Of a stretch of DNA of 41,122 nucleotides, positions 1-8,718 are shown piece by piece. The notes under the pieces are model-generated. The model saw nothing but the letters and a program-made list of their open reading frames with translations. It had not been told where the DNA came from and searched no databases. The stretch covers positions 1 through 41,122 of the forward strand of contig JADHOV010000024.1 of assembly GCA_016778765.1 (NCBI GenBank), written 5' to 3'. Both the position numbers and the translations under genes were made by a program. The DNA comes from Paracoccaceae bacterium. Lineage in GTDB: Bacteria > Pseudomonadota > Alphaproteobacteria > Rhodobacterales > Rhodobacteraceae. Each line of letters opens with the position of its first letter. Positions within the stretch are counted from its first letter, which is position 1.

Positions 1-6
1 GTGTTT

Positions 7-82
<76 letters not shown>

Positions 83-165
83 GTTTAAAACACGTTTATC
101 TGCTGTCTAGGCAAAGCAGGGGGCGTTATCAAGGCTAAATTCCGCCCCTTGCTATATTCTTTTTG

Positions 166-492
166 TTAATTATCGTCGTCCGATGAAATATCTGCGATGT
201 CCTCCAAAGGAACCGTATCTTCTTCGTCATCTTCTAGGATGTCATCCGCCAGATCAACTTCTACATCATCGGCATCTTCATCCAGAACAATATCTTCTGA
301 GTCAACATCTGCTTCTTTATCGCGCAGCGTCGACATATCTGCGGCATCCGCTGCGATCATGCGATTTTTATTTTGATCCAGCTCTACAACTTCATTCGTG
401 TAGGGGCTGACGATGGGCGATTTGTTCAGGTCATAAAACCGTTTGCCTGTCGTGGGGCAAACACGTTTTACACCCCATTCTTCTTTTGGCAT
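166..492 (-). CDS. FYDLN-acid domain protein (TIGR02300 family)
   Basis: A 108-residue protein of a family almost confined to Alphaproteobacteria. The N-terminus (residues about 1-45) carries the conserved core with WGVKRVCPTTGKRFYDLN, including the FYDLN signature, followed by SPIVSPYT. The remainder is a highly acidic, low-complexity tail rich in Asp and Glu (residues about 55-108), which is typical of the family. No enzymatic function is known to me. The single Cys in the CPTTG motif resembles half of a zinc-knuckle, but there is no second pair to complete one. It lies just upstream of tRNA-Ala on the same strand. The assignment rests on the FYDLN signature and the acidic tail. Confidence 0.9.
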   Translation of the reverse strand: MPKEEWGVKRVCPTTGKRFYDLNKSPIVSPYTNEVVELDQNKNRMIAADAADMSTLRDKEADVDSEDIVLDEDADDVEVDLADDILEDDEEDTVPLEDIADISSDDDN

Positions 493-620
493 GTGCTCTT
501 CTTTCTAAACTTTTATCTTGCGAAATATCTGGGGCAACTGCCATAACCAAGCCATCGTGTCAAAGGCTTTAAGTCCGAAAAGCGGTACAAAGGTTATCTT
601 TCGTTAAAAACGGGTCAAAT

Positions 621-1313
621 ATGCGTGCGATAATACTGTCTGGTCGGTCCGATATTGTTATCCAAGTGAAACGATCGGCGCGCTCTAAGCGGCTGAGCCT
701 TCGGGTCTCCTCGTTAGATGGGCGGATTACATTAACCGCACCGCCAAAAGTACCAGAACGCCAATTACAAGCCTTTATCGCGGAAAGAGAAGTCTGGCTG
801 CGCCAGAATTTAGATAAACTGCCCGCGCCAAGCGCGATTGCGCTTGGCAAAAGCCTGCCCATTCTGGGTGTTGCGCATCAGATCGCCAGCGGCGCCAGCC
901 ATCGCGTTACCCATGGTGATGGCGTTGTGCACGTACCCTTTGACAAGCCCAAGCCTGCCGCGCGGTTGCAGGGTTATTTAAAAGCTTTGGCGCGCGATCA
1001 TCTTGTGGGAGAATCGGATAAGTTTGCGGCGCGTCTCGGCATAGAATATGTGCGGTTAAGTTTGCGCGATACGAGGTCGCGCTGGGGATCGTGCACCCAA
1101 GATAAAGCGCTTATGTATTCCTGGCGATTGGTTTTGGCGCCCTTTGAAGTATTGTCTTATGTGGCGGCGCATGAGGTGGCGCATTTGAAATTTATGGATC
1201 ATTCGGCGCAGTTTTGGAATCAGGTTGGTGATTTATATGGTGAGTATGACGCGCCGCGCGCTTGGCTAAAGGCGCAGGGCGCCAGTTTGCATCGCTTCCA
1301 ATTTGTTGATTGA
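621..1313 (+). CDS. YgjP/SprT-like zinc metallopeptidase (DUF45)
   Basis: A 230-residue predicted metal-dependent hydrolase of the YgjP-like (DUF45, M48-related) family. The zinc site is visible: HEVAH at residues 184-188, with a likely third ligand His194 in MDHSAQFW. It is preceded by the family segment RDTRSRWGSC, where Arg-Trp-Gly-Ser-Cys is the usual pre-motif. The N-terminal part (residues about 10-75) is the beta-rich region with SKRLSLRVS and the RE.WL helix. The length matches the usual 220-240 residues. Substrate is unknown; related SprT-type proteins act on DNA-bound proteins, but that cannot be carried over here. No strong Shine-Dalgarno sequence precedes the chosen ATG. It probably stands alone, with the GntR gene 30 bases downstream on the same strand. 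Confidence 0.85.
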   Translation: MRAIILSGRSDIVIQVKRSARSKRLSLRVSSLDGRITLTAPPKVPERQLQAFIAEREVWLRQNLDKLPAPSAIALGKSLPILGVAHQIASGASHRVTHGDGVVHVPFDKPKPAARLQGYLKALARDHLVGESDKFAARLGIEYVRLSLRDTRSRWGSCTQDKALMYSWRLVLAPFEVLSYVAAHEVAHLKFMDHSAQFWNQVGDLYGEYDAPRAWLKAQGASLHRFQFVD

Positions 1314-1343
1314 CCTTTGGATTATTTGTGATCACACAGACCT

Positions 1344-1994
1344 ATGAGGAAAGCTTTTCAAAAAACTGATGCGGGCGCCTCCGCGCATGAGCACGTTTAT
1401 CGCGGGCTTCGCAGCCGCATCATGCACGGTCAGATTAGCCCGGGCACGCCGTTGACGCTGCGTGGAGTGGGGCAAGAGTTTGGTGTGTCAATGACGCCCT
1501 CGCGCGAGGCCATTCGCCGCTTGGCGGCTGAAGGGGCCTTATCGATTTCGGCATCGGGCCGTATTTCAACGCCCGAATTGAGCAATGAGCGGATTGAAGA
1601 GCTTGCAGCGCTGCGCGCCTTGATCGAGGTTGAGCTGGCGAGCCGGGCGTTGCCGCGGGCGCATTTGGCGTTGATTGACCGTTTGGAGGCAATCAACGGA
1701 TTCGTTGCCGCGGCCGTAATCCAAGAAGATGCGGTGGCATATATTCGCACCAATCTAGAATTTCACCGCACGCTTTATTTGCGCGCGCAGGCCCCGGCTA
1801 TGTTGGCGATGGCAGAAACGGTCTGGCTGCAATTGGGGCCCACGATGCGCGCACTGTACGGGCGCCTGCGTCGCAAAGAGCCTCCCCATTTTCACCGCGT
1901 TATTTTGGAAGCGTTAAAATCGGGTGATGAGCCCAGTTTGCGTATTGCAGTTCGCTCGGATGTAACCAAAGGCCTAAGGATGCTCAAGGCTTAA
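1344..1994 (+). CDS. GntR-family transcriptional regulator (FCD type)
   Basis: A 216-residue regulator. Residues about 15-75 form a GntR winged helix with the signatures [20 protein letters not shown] and [19 protein letters not shown]. The remainder is a helical effector domain of the FadR/FCD type, with [18 protein letters not shown] and the late [12 protein letters not shown]; the His-containing segments are where FCD proteins bind metal or a carboxylate ligand. The target is unknown. It is co-directional with the metallopeptidase gene, and its stop codon overlaps that of accA on the other strand by 4 bases, so the two genes are tail to tail. No clear ribosome-binding site precedes the ATG, so the exact start is uncertain. 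Confidence 0.88.
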   Translation: MRKAFQKTDAGASAHEHVYRGLRSRIMHGQISPGTPLTLRGVGQEFGVSMTPSREAIRRLAAEGALSISASGRISTPELSNERIEELAALRALIEVELASRALPRAHLALIDRLEAINGFVAAAVIQEDAVAYIRTNLEFHRTLYLRAQAPAMLAMAETVWLQLGPTMRALYGRLRRKEPPHFHRVILEALKSGDEPSLRIAVRSDVTKGLRMLKA

Positions 1995-2953
1995 GCGTTC
2001 AGGCGCGAGGATCCCAATGCTAAAAATTTTTCGCGCCGATGTTTGATCAAAGTGTTTCGATCTTTGCCCGCTAAATCTTTCAGAATTTTGGCAATCGTGG
2101 TTTTAACATTGGCAAGTGCGGCATCGGGATCACGATGCGCCCCGCCCATTGGCTCAGCGATGACGTGATCATTCACGCCCAGCTTGGTGAGATCTTGCGC
2201 CGTTAGACGCAGGGCTTCCGCCGCCTCTCGCATTTTTTCCGAATCCTTCCAAAGGATTGAGGCGCAGCCTTCCGGGCTGATCACAGAATAAATTGAATGC
2301 TCTAGCATCGCCAAAGCATTGGCTGTGGCAAATGCCACCGCGCCGCCAGACCCGCCTTCTCCGATTACCACAGAAATCACGGGCACGCCGATCTGCAAAC
2401 ATTTTTCCGTTGAGCGAGCGATGGCTTCAGATTGTCCGCGCTCTTCGGCGCCTTTCCCAGGATAGGCGCCCGGGGTGTCGATCAAGGTGATCACCGGTAG
2501 ATTAAACTTATCGGCCATCTCCATCAGCCGGATGGCTTTGCGATATCCCTCTGGGCGGGCCATACCGAAATTACGCGCGATTCTGCTTTTCGTATCATTG
2601 CCTTTTTCATGACCGATCACCACCACGGGCATGTCTTCAAACCGCGCCAAGCCCCCCATCACGGCATGATCATCGGCAAAATTCCGATCGCCAGCCAAGG
2701 GCGTAAACTCGCTGAACAAGGCGTTGATGTAATCTTTGCAATGGGGCCGCTCCGGATGGCGGGCCACTTGACATTTGCGCCAGGGTGTCAGGCTTTTATA
2801 TAGATCTTTCAGTAAGGCTTCGGCCTTTGCATCAAGCGCTTGGGCTTCGTCTTCTATATCCATTTCCTCATTTTGGCGCGCTAAAGCGCGCAATTCTTCA
2901 GCTTTGCCTTCAATTTCTGCCAAAGGTTTTTCAAATTCGAGGTAATGGGTCAT
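1991..2953 (-). CDS. accA: Acetyl-CoA carboxylase carboxyltransferase subunit alpha
   Basis: A 320-residue alpha subunit of the carboxyltransferase. Together with AccD it transfers the carboxyl group from carboxybiotin to acetyl-CoA, making malonyl-CoA in the first committed step of fatty acid synthesis. The N-terminal helical hairpin ([17 protein letters not shown]) and [16 protein letters not shown] are typical. The crotonase-like core includes [14 protein letters not shown], the oxyanion segment [11 protein letters not shown], and [13 protein letters not shown]. The length equals the usual 315-320 residues. An AGGAG site precedes the ATG on the minus strand. It is tail to tail with the GntR gene, overlapping by 4 bases. 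Confidence 0.98.
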   Translation of the reverse strand: MTHYLEFEKPLAEIEGKAEELRALARQNEEMDIEDEAQALDAKAEALLKDLYKSLTPWRKCQVARHPERPHCKDYINALFSEFTPLAGDRNFADDHAVMGGLARFEDMPVVVIGHEKGNDTKSRIARNFGMARPEGYRKAIRLMEMADKFNLPVITLIDTPGAYPGKGAEERGQSEAIARSTEKCLQIGVPVISVVIGEGGSGGAVAFATANALAMLEHSIYSVISPEGCASILWKDSEKMREAAEALRLTAQDLTKLGVNDHVIAEPMGGAHRDPDAALANVKTTIAKILKDLAGKDRNTLIKHRREKFLALGSSRLNA

Positions 2954-3118
2954 TCAGCTCTCCTAAAGCCACGCAAACATGTCGCGCATCAAGAGCAATC
3001 AATCAGACAGCCCAGACCCGCTGGCTTGAGCTTTAGCATTCTCCTGCGCTAAGTTTCAAGCATTTGCATGCGCTCAAAGGGGCCGCGCCGAAGCGGGCAT
3101 ATGCAGGCCATAATGGCT

Positions 3119-4078
3119 TTAAAACGCGGCGATCATTTCGGCTTGGTGGACGATGACCTCGGCTTGCTTGATCGATGCGATATCGACCAACCGGCCTTTA
3201 TAAACGGTTGCCCCTTCGCCATTGGCCTTGGCCGTTTGCATGGCGTCCAATATGGCACGAGCTTCCCTGACGTCGTCTTCGGATGGGGTAAATACCTGAT
3301 TGGCCAAGCCAATTTGGTTGGGATGGATCGCCCATTTTCCAACCATTCCCAAAGTGGCAGAGCGTTTGGCTTGCGCGATGAACCCGGCATCATCGGAAAA
3401 ATCTCCAAACGGCCCGTCGACGGGTAAAATCCCATGCATGCGGCAGGCCGCCACGATTGCGGATTGGGCCCAATGCCAAGGGTCTGACCAATAGCGTTGA
3501 TTCTCATGCTGCATGTAATAATTTTCCTGCGTGCCCCCGATGCCAGTTGTGGCCATCCCCATCGAGGCTGCAAAATCTGCGGCGCCAAGCGACATCGCGC
3601 GCAAACGCGGGCTGGCAGCGGCAATTTCTTTTACATTTGAAATTCCCGCAGCGCTTTCGATAATCACTTCAAAGCCGATTGGCTTTTCACGGCCCTGCGC
3701 CGTTTCAATCGCGCTGACCAAAGCATCAACGGCATAAATATCAGCGCCATTCCCCACCTTTGGGATCATAATCTGATCAAGCCGCGGCCCGGCTTGTTCC
3801 AATAGATCCACCACATCGCGATACCAATAGGGTGTATCAAGGCCGTTGATCCGCACCGATAGAGTTTTCTGTCCCCAATCCACGTTAGCAAGAGCTCGTA
3901 TGATATTTGCGCGGGCGCTGTCTTTATCCGAGGGCGCAACCGAATCTTCCAGATCAAGGTTGATCACATCTGCCGCGCTGCTGGCCATTTTTGGAAACAG
4001 CGTCGGGCGCGAGCCCGGGCCAAAAAGCTGGCATCGATTGGGGCGGGCCACGGGGGTCGGTTGCAAACGAAATGACAT
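3119..4078 (-). CDS. mcl1: L-malyl-CoA/beta-methylmalyl-CoA lyase
   Basis: A 319-residue HpcH/HpaI-type (CitE-like) TIM-barrel lyase. The Rhodobacter enzyme cleaves (2R,3S)-beta-methylmalyl-CoA to propionyl-CoA and glyoxylate, and condenses acetyl-CoA with glyoxylate in the ethylmalonyl-CoA pathway. The sequence is recognisable throughout: RPNRCQLFGPGSRP near the N-terminus, NLDLEDSVAP with acidic metal ligands, LSVRINGLDTP, GFEVIIESAAG with the catalytic-face Glu, SLGAADFAASMG, and KWAIHPNQ. I chose the ATG at 4078 (MSFRLQPTP) because a TGAGG motif lies about 9 bases upstream and it matches the usual N-terminus; an upstream in-frame start at 4111 would add 11 unlike residues. No other ethylmalonyl-CoA pathway gene is adjacent. 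Confidence 0.93.
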   Translation of the reverse strand: MSFRLQPTPVARPNRCQLFGPGSRPTLFPKMASSAADVINLDLEDSVAPSDKDSARANIIRALANVDWGQKTLSVRINGLDTPYWYRDVVDLLEQAGPRLDQIMIPKVGNGADIYAVDALVSAIETAQGREKPIGFEVIIESAAGISNVKEIAAASPRLRAMSLGAADFAASMGMATTGIGGTQENYYMQHENQRYWSDPWHWAQSAIVAACRMHGILPVDGPFGDFSDDAGFIAQAKRSATLGMVGKWAIHPNQIGLANQVFTPSEDDVREARAILDAMQTAKANGEGATVYKGRLVDIASIKQAEVIVHQAEMIAAF

Positions 4079-4311
4079 GATATCAACCTCAGGAAAAGCA
4101 TGATATTTCAATCTATACGCCGTGTTGGTTATTTTGTTGCCATTGAAATTGCAAGCTTATTTTGCAGATGCAGCATAATGGGAATGATCGCGCTGGAAAG
4201 CGATTCTGTTTTTTCGGTTACAGGGCTTAAATACGGGTTCAGAACTGCATCATGGCTGGCAAAAGCGGGTGAAATTTTTTAACCTTTGAGCGCGCGATAG
4301 GGGGCGCATCA

Positions 4312-5280
4312 ATGCAGGTCATTAAAGCGCAGCAAGACCGGTTTCCTTTGTCGCAGGTGTTTCGCATTGCCCGTGGGCAACGAGACAGCGCGCAGGTAAT
4401 CACGGTAAATGTTGAGAAGAATGGCGTAACCGGGCGCGGCGAAGGCCTGCCTTATGCACGATATGGCGAAACGCCGGCCTCGGTTCTGGCACAGATCCGC
4501 GCATTGCCCAACGATATCGCGCTTGAAGGCTTATCGCAGGCCTTGCCCCCCGGTGCCGCGCGCAATGCGGTGGAATGCGCGCTTTGGGATCTACAGGCCA
4601 AGCAGCGGGGCTGCCGGGTTTGGGATTTGCTAGGCATAGCGGCGCCACAACCGGTGATTTCGGCGATGACCATTTCGCTTGATACGCCAGAGGCTATGCA
4701 TCAACAGGCGCTAAAAAATGCCCATCATCCGGTGTTGAAAATTAAACTGGGCGCTGAAACGGATCTGCCCTGCCTTCAGGCTGTGCGCAAGGCCGCGCCG
4801 CAATCTGATATTATCATTGATGCCAATGAAGGCTGGAGCGCAGACGGCTATCTGGCTTTGCTGCCGGAGTTACAGGCTGCCAGGGTGCGATTGATCGAAC
4901 AGCCTTTGCCCGCAGGCGAGGATGATGCTTTGCGCGATTTGCCGCGCCCGATTGCCCTTTGTGCGGATGAGACCTGCCATGATCGGCGCAGCCTTGCGGG
5001 GTTGAAAGGCAAATATGACATAGTGAATATCAAACTGGATAAAACCGGGGGGCTGCAAGAAGCCTTGGCCTTGCGCGCGGCGGCGCAAAAACAGGGGTTT
5101 GGCATCATGATCGGCTGCATGGTTTCGAGCTCATTGGCAATTGCCCCTGCGACTTTGTTGACCCAAGATGCGGATATGATTGATCTTGACGGGTCTTTGT
5201 TTTTGGCAGAAGACCGACAAAATGCTTTGATTTATGATAAAAAAGGCCTGCATCCCCCGCAAGAGGATCTTTGGGGATAA
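4312..5280 (+). CDS. Enolase-superfamily epimerase/racemase (dipeptide epimerase or N-acetyl-D-Glu racemase type)
   Basis: A 322-residue member of the mandelate racemase/muconate lactonizing branch. Catalytic lysines are visible as the KIK pair at residues 143 and 145 and as Lys241 in VNIKLDKTGG. The three metal-binding acids sit in IIDANEGW, RLIEQPLP and CADETC. The overall pattern matches L-Ala-D/L-Glu epimerases, which act on murein tripeptide breakdown products, and also the related DgcA N-acetyl-D-glutamate racemase of alphaproteobacteria; the two cannot be separated by eye. A D-amino-acid transaminase gene follows 18 bases downstream, which supports a role in D-amino acid or peptidoglycan-peptide catabolism. 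No dgcN gene is adjacent, which slightly favours dipeptide epimerase. A G-rich Shine-Dalgarno sequence precedes the ATG. Confidence 0.87.
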   Translation: MQVIKAQQDRFPLSQVFRIARGQRDSAQVITVNVEKNGVTGRGEGLPYARYGETPASVLAQIRALPNDIALEGLSQALPPGAARNAVECALWDLQAKQRGCRVWDLLGIAAPQPVISAMTISLDTPEAMHQQALKNAHHPVLKIKLGAETDLPCLQAVRKAAPQSDIIIDANEGWSADGYLALLPELQAARVRLIEQPLPAGEDDALRDLPRPIALCADETCHDRRSLAGLKGKYDIVNIKLDKTGGLQEALALRAAAQKQGFGIMIGCMVSSSLAIAPATLLTQDADMIDLDGSLFLAEDRQNALIYDKKGLHPPQEDLWG

Positions 5281-5298
5281 CCCGAAAAGGAGAGTAAG

Positions 5299-6162
5299 AT
5301 GAACCGGATTGTTTATGTGAATGGGGCTTATATGCCCGAACAAGAGGCAACCGTGTCAATTTTCGATAGGGGCTTTTTAATGGCCGATGGTGTTTATGAG
5401 GTGACCTCGGTCTTACAGGGAAAATTGATCGATTTTGAGGGCCATGCGCAACGGCTCAGACGCTCGTTAGACGCGTTGGATATGGCAATGCCAATGCCGA
5501 TTGATGAGTTGCTTGGCGTGCATCGTGAATTGGTTGCGCGCAACGGGATCGAGGAGGGGATGATTTACTTGCAGGTAACGCGGGGCTCGGCGGGCGATCG
5601 CGATTTTGCCTTTCCCGATCCCGAAGAAACGCCCGTGACCTTAGTGATGTTCACGCAAAACAAACCAGGCCTAGCCGATAGTCCCGCGGCAAAAACCGGG
5701 ATTAAAGTGATCAGCATCGATGATATTCGTTGGGGCCGCCGCGATATCAAAACGGTGCAATTGCTATACCCGTCCATGGGAAAAATGATGGCGAAAAAAG
5801 CGGGCGCTGATGATGCGTGGATGGTTCAAGACGGTTTCGTCACTGAAGGCACCAGTAACAACGCCTATATCGTGAAAAATGGCCAGATTATCACGCGGGC
5901 GCTGTCGAATGATATTTTGCACGGTATCACGCGTAGCGCTGTTCTGCGCTTTGCCCAAGAAGCGCAAATGGAGCTGGTAGAGCGCAATTTTACCATCGAT
6001 GAGGCACAAAGCGCGGATGAGGCTTTTGTCACCTCGGCCAGTACCTTTGTGATGCCAGTGGTTGAAATCGATGGTAAAGCGCTGGGCGCGGGCATGCCCG
6101 GACCGATCGCGGCGCGGCTGCGTGAGATTTATTTGGAAGAAAGCCTAAAACAAGCGATTTAA
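5299..6162 (+). CDS. dat: D-amino-acid transaminase (class IV aminotransferase)
   Basis: A 287-residue fold-type IV PLP enzyme. D-amino-acid transaminases interconvert D-alanine and D-glutamate with their keto acids. The PLP Schiff-base lysine is Lys151 in RRDIKTVQLL. Other family features are IFDRGFLMADGVYE near the N-terminus, the PLP-contacting TEGTSNNAYIV, and the C-terminal FVTSASTFVMPV loop. The length agrees with the usual 280-290 residues. Branched-chain aminotransferase (IlvE) or aminodeoxychorismate lyase are alternatives within the class, but the N-terminal motif and the epimerase neighbour favour a D-amino acid substrate. It forms an operon with the upstream epimerase and has a clear AAGGAG site. 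Confidence 0.88.
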   Translation: MNRIVYVNGAYMPEQEATVSIFDRGFLMADGVYEVTSVLQGKLIDFEGHAQRLRRSLDALDMAMPMPIDELLGVHRELVARNGIEEGMIYLQVTRGSAGDRDFAFPDPEETPVTLVMFTQNKPGLADSPAAKTGIKVISIDDIRWGRRDIKTVQLLYPSMGKMMAKKAGADDAWMVQDGFVTEGTSNNAYIVKNGQIITRALSNDILHGITRSAVLRFAQEAQMELVERNFTIDEAQSADEAFVTSASTFVMPVVEIDGKALGAGMPGPIAARLREIYLEESLKQAI

Positions 6163-6203
6163 CGTAGATTAGCACGCGCTGCGCTCAAAAACAGGTTTAC
6201 GAG

Positions 6204-6767
6204 CTAAAGAAGGGTCAGCTGAAAACTGTGCAGCAGTTCGGTGATCACCGAATTTTGGGCTGGGCTGATTCGCTGATGCCGGGGATAAAGCGGTGCGGTG
6301 CGATCATCCAAAACGGCGCAATTCCAATCCGTGCTTGCCATAAATCGTTTGGCTCCATCCGGACCGAAAACGGTCAAATAGCCTTGTAAAACTACATCGA
6401 GATAGCTGCGCAGGATTGGCACGTCGCAGGGGCGGGTAGGGGATGTGATTGGGGGCACGGCATAAACTGCGCAGGCGGTTTCGTGGTCTGCGTGATCGCC
6501 CGTATAGATCGCGGCGACAGAGCTTAAACGATCATAACCCGCTTCTCTGGCATCCAAACCGGGCCATTGCTGTGGCTCGACCCGTGCCAATAACCCGTCA
6601 ATAATACCGCCCTCGCTGCGGCGAATGCTTAAAAACGCGTGATCTGTTGCTTCTATTTGGCACCAATATCGCCGCCATCCGCTGAGCCGCGCGGGGCTAG
6701 GCGCAAGAAAATCATGCGTGGATGCGTTTACCAAGCTGCCATATCCAAAAACATAATCTTGTATCAT
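6204..6767 (-). CDS. Gamma-glutamylcyclotransferase-like protein
   Basis: A 187-residue protein with the gamma-glutamylcyclotransferase (GGCT/AIG2/ChaC-like) fold. The signature VFGYGSLVN near the N-terminus forms the oxyproline-binding loop, and DAREAGYDRL (about residues 73-82) contains the Glu that acts as general acid/base in this fold. Some members release 5-oxoproline from gamma-glutamyl peptides or glutathione, but many are uncharacterised, so the substrate is open. It is convergent with the transaminase gene (41 bases apart) and divergent from the glycine-cleavage operon. Confidence 0.8.
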   Translation of the reverse strand: MIQDYVFGYGSLVNASTHDFLAPSPARLSGWRRYWCQIEATDHAFLSIRRSEGGIIDGLLARVEPQQWPGLDAREAGYDRLSSVAAIYTGDHADHETACAVYAVPPITSPTRPCDVPILRSYLDVVLQGYLTVFGPDGAKRFMASTDWNCAVLDDRTAPLYPRHQRISPAQNSVITELLHSFQLTLL

Positions 6768-6840
6768 ACGCGTATCTTTACCCTTGGCGGTTGCAAGTTT
6801 AGACTCTGTTTAGATCTGGCTGCGCTTGTGAAGTAAATGC

Positions 6841-6869
6841 TTGTTCTGTCGCCGCAGCTGGATTATGCT
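6841..6869 (+). promoter_or_regulatory. Predicted sigma-70 promoter of the gcv operon
   Basis: TTGTTC at 6841-6846 and TATGCT at 6864-6869 are separated by 17 bases. They sit just upstream of the glycine riboswitch, where the transcript must begin for the riboswitch to work. The match to consensus is moderate, so this is a position-supported inference. Confidence 0.4.
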
Positions 6870-6880
6870 ATCTTTATCAG

Positions 6881-7029
6881 AACGGGAGAACTGGATAAAC
6901 CAGTGCCGAAGGAGCAACCGCCCCCGGAAACTCTCAGGCAGCAGGACCGCTCTGAACAACAGAACTCTGGAGAGAGATGCGCAAGCATCGGCCGAAGGGA
7001 TAGCGATCTCAGGCAAAAGGACAGAGGGG
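6881..7029 (+). ncRNA. Tandem glycine riboswitch (gcvT element)
   Basis: Two consecutive glycine aptamers lie in the leader of gcvT. The first (about 6881-6955) contains the conserved core GCCGAAGGAGCAA and CTCTCAGGCAGCAGGACCG. The second (about 6964-7029) contains GGCCGAAGGGATAGC and ATCTCAGGCAAAAGGACAG, closed by CTCTG/CAGAG pairing. Known gcvT-element riboswitches bind glycine and usually activate glycine-cleavage genes. No clear intrinsic terminator is visible in the roughly 90 bases before gcvT, so control may act on translation or by another route. Confidence 0.96.
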
Positions 7030-7120
7030 GCATCAGGGTATGGGCAGGTTTGCCTATGCGTCACAGGATGCCGGTCGTTTCAACGCAGATGATATGCCGG
7101 TCAACACGTAGAAGGTTGCG

Positions 7121-8248
7121 ATGACCGAAGAATTGCGGCGCACAGCGCTTTATGACTTACATGTAAAACACGGGGCCAAAATGGTGCCCTTCGCGGGCTA
7201 TGAGATGCCCGTGCAATACCCGATGGGGGTGATGCAAGAACATCTTCATACGCGCGGCAAGGCCGGGCTTTTCGATGTGAGCCATATGGGGCAGTTGATT
7301 TTGCGCGGATCAAGTTACGAGGCCACCGCTATGGCGCTGGAAAAACTGATCCCGATGGATGTATTGGGCTTGCCTGTGGGGCGGCAGCGATACGGGCTGT
7401 TGACCAATGAGGAAGGCGGTCTGCGCGATGATTTGATGTTCGCGAATCGCGAGGATCACATTTACATGGTGGTCAATGCGGGCTGCAAAGAGGCTGATAT
7501 TGCCTATATGCGCCAGCATCTTGAACCGGAGGTCACGCTTAAAGAATTATCCAACCGGGCTTTGCTTGCCTTGCAGGGCCCGTTGGCGCAGGCGGTTTTG
7601 GCCGAGCATCACCCAGCGTTTGCATCGATGGCTTTTATGGATGTGGCAACCTTGCCTTTGGCGGGCGCTGAATGCTGGGTGTCGCGCTCTGGCTATACCG
7701 GTGAGGATGGGTTTGAAATTTCTGTGCCAGAAAGCGCCGTTCACGATGTGGCAAATGCGCTGTTGGACAATCGCGATGTTGCGCTGATCGGTCTTGGCGC
7801 ACGCGATTCGCTGCGCCTTGAAGCCGGGCTTTGTTTATACGGGCAAGATATCGATGCACAAACCAGTCCGGTTGAGGCGTCTTTGGGTTGGGCGGTTCAA
7901 AAAGTGCGCCGCTCTGGCGGTGCCCGCGCGGGCGGTTTTCCAGGCGCAGCGCGTATTTTGGCCGAATTTCCGCAGGCTATCGCGCGCAAACGCGTGGGCT
8001 TGAAACCGCAGGGCCGGGCGCCGATGCGCCATGGCGTGGCGCTCTATGACAGCGCTGAAGGCGGCGCGGCGCTCGGCGAAATCAGCTCGGGCGGGTTTGC
8101 GCCAAGCCTCAATCACCCCGTGGCGATGGGCTATGTGCCCGTTACCCATGCCGCGGTTGGAACGCTTTTATATGGTGAGGTGCGCGGCAAACGATTGCCG
8201 ATTGAAGTTGTGGACCTGCCGTTTGTGCCTGCCAATTTTAAACGATAA
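7121..8248 (+). CDS. gcvT: Aminomethyltransferase (glycine cleavage T protein)
   Basis: A 375-residue T protein. It takes the aminomethyl group from lipoylated H protein, releases ammonia and forms 5,10-methylene-tetrahydrofolate. Family features are [21 protein letters not shown] at the N-terminus (from about residue 11), FDVSHMGQ, the NAGCKEADI segment, [28 protein letters not shown], and the C-terminal beta-barrel with [20 protein letters not shown]. The length fits the family at 360-380 residues. An AGAAGG motif precedes the ATG. It is the first gene after the glycine riboswitch, and gcvH follows after 19 bases. Confidence 0.97.
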   Translation: MTEELRRTALYDLHVKHGAKMVPFAGYEMPVQYPMGVMQEHLHTRGKAGLFDVSHMGQLILRGSSYEATAMALEKLIPMDVLGLPVGRQRYGLLTNEEGGLRDDLMFANREDHIYMVVNAGCKEADIAYMRQHLEPEVTLKELSNRALLALQGPLAQAVLAEHHPAFASMAFMDVATLPLAGAECWVSRSGYTGEDGFEISVPESAVHDVANALLDNRDVALIGLGARDSLRLEAGLCLYGQDIDAQTSPVEASLGWAVQKVRRSGGARAGGFPGAARILAEFPQAIARKRVGLKPQGRAPMRHGVALYDSAEGGAALGEISSGGFAPSLNHPVAMGYVPVTHAAVGTLLYGEVRGKRLPIEVVDLPFVPANFKR

Positions 8249-8267
8249 AAACTTAGGAGAGATAAAG

Positions 8268-8627
8268 ATGAAATTTACCGAAGAGCATGAATGGCTGCGC
8301 GTTGAAGACGATGTGGTGGTGGTCGGCATCACCGAGCATGCCAGCACCCAATTGGGCGATGTGGTGTTTGTTGAGCTTCCCGAAGAAGGCACCACCGTTT
8401 CAAAGGATGATGAAGTGGTGGTGATTGAAAGCGTGAAAGCTGCTTCTGATATACTGTCTCCGCTTGATGGCGAGATCGTCGAGGTGAACCAAGCCCTGAT
8501 CGATGAACCATCGATGGTGAATGATGATCCATTGGGCACCGCTTGGTTTTTCAAAATCAAAGCGGATAATCCCGGCCAAATGGATGAATATATGGATGAG
8601 GCCGCGTATAATAAGCTGATCGGCTGA
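8268..8627 (+). CDS. gcvH: Glycine cleavage system H protein
   Basis: A 119-residue lipoyl carrier protein that shuttles the aminomethyl intermediate between the P, T and L proteins. The lipoylated lysine is Lys57 in IESVKAAS. The N-terminus [10 protein letters not shown] and the [16 protein letters not shown] strand are typical. I chose the ATG at 8268 because AGGAGA lies 8 bases upstream and the protein then starts exactly at the family N-terminus; the same frame stays open upstream within gcvT, but that part is not coding. It lies between gcvT and gcvP in one operon. No lipoyl ligase or L-protein gene is present here. Confidence 0.97.
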   Translation: MKFTEEHEWLRVEDDVVVVGITEHASTQLGDVVFVELPEEGTTVSKDDEVVVIESVKAASDILSPLDGEIVEVNQALIDEPSMVNDDPLGTAWFFKIKADNPGQMDEYMDEAAYNKLIG

Positions 8628-8633
8628 GGTCTT

Positions 8634-8650
8634 GCGCGCGGGATGCGCGC
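8634..8650 (+). terminator. GC-rich hairpin between gcvH and gcvP
   Basis: GCGCGC at 8634-8639 and GCGCGC at 8645-8650 pair around a 5-base loop. The hairpin starts 7 bases after the gcvH stop codon. The following sequence, GATGAATTTT, is only mildly T-rich, so it is more likely a processing or partial-attenuation element than a full terminator. Confidence 0.35.
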
Positions 8651-8718
8651 GATGAATTTTCGCGGTGCCTCACCTGTTTTGGCGCCGCCGCTGAAACCTA
8701 TGAAAACTGGAGTGTCTC

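Noticed and set aside
4100-4282. 60-codon open frame between the malyl-CoA lyase and epimerase genes
   Set aside because: No resemblance to any family, no ribosome-binding site, and it sits in the divergent promoter region of the two flanking genes.
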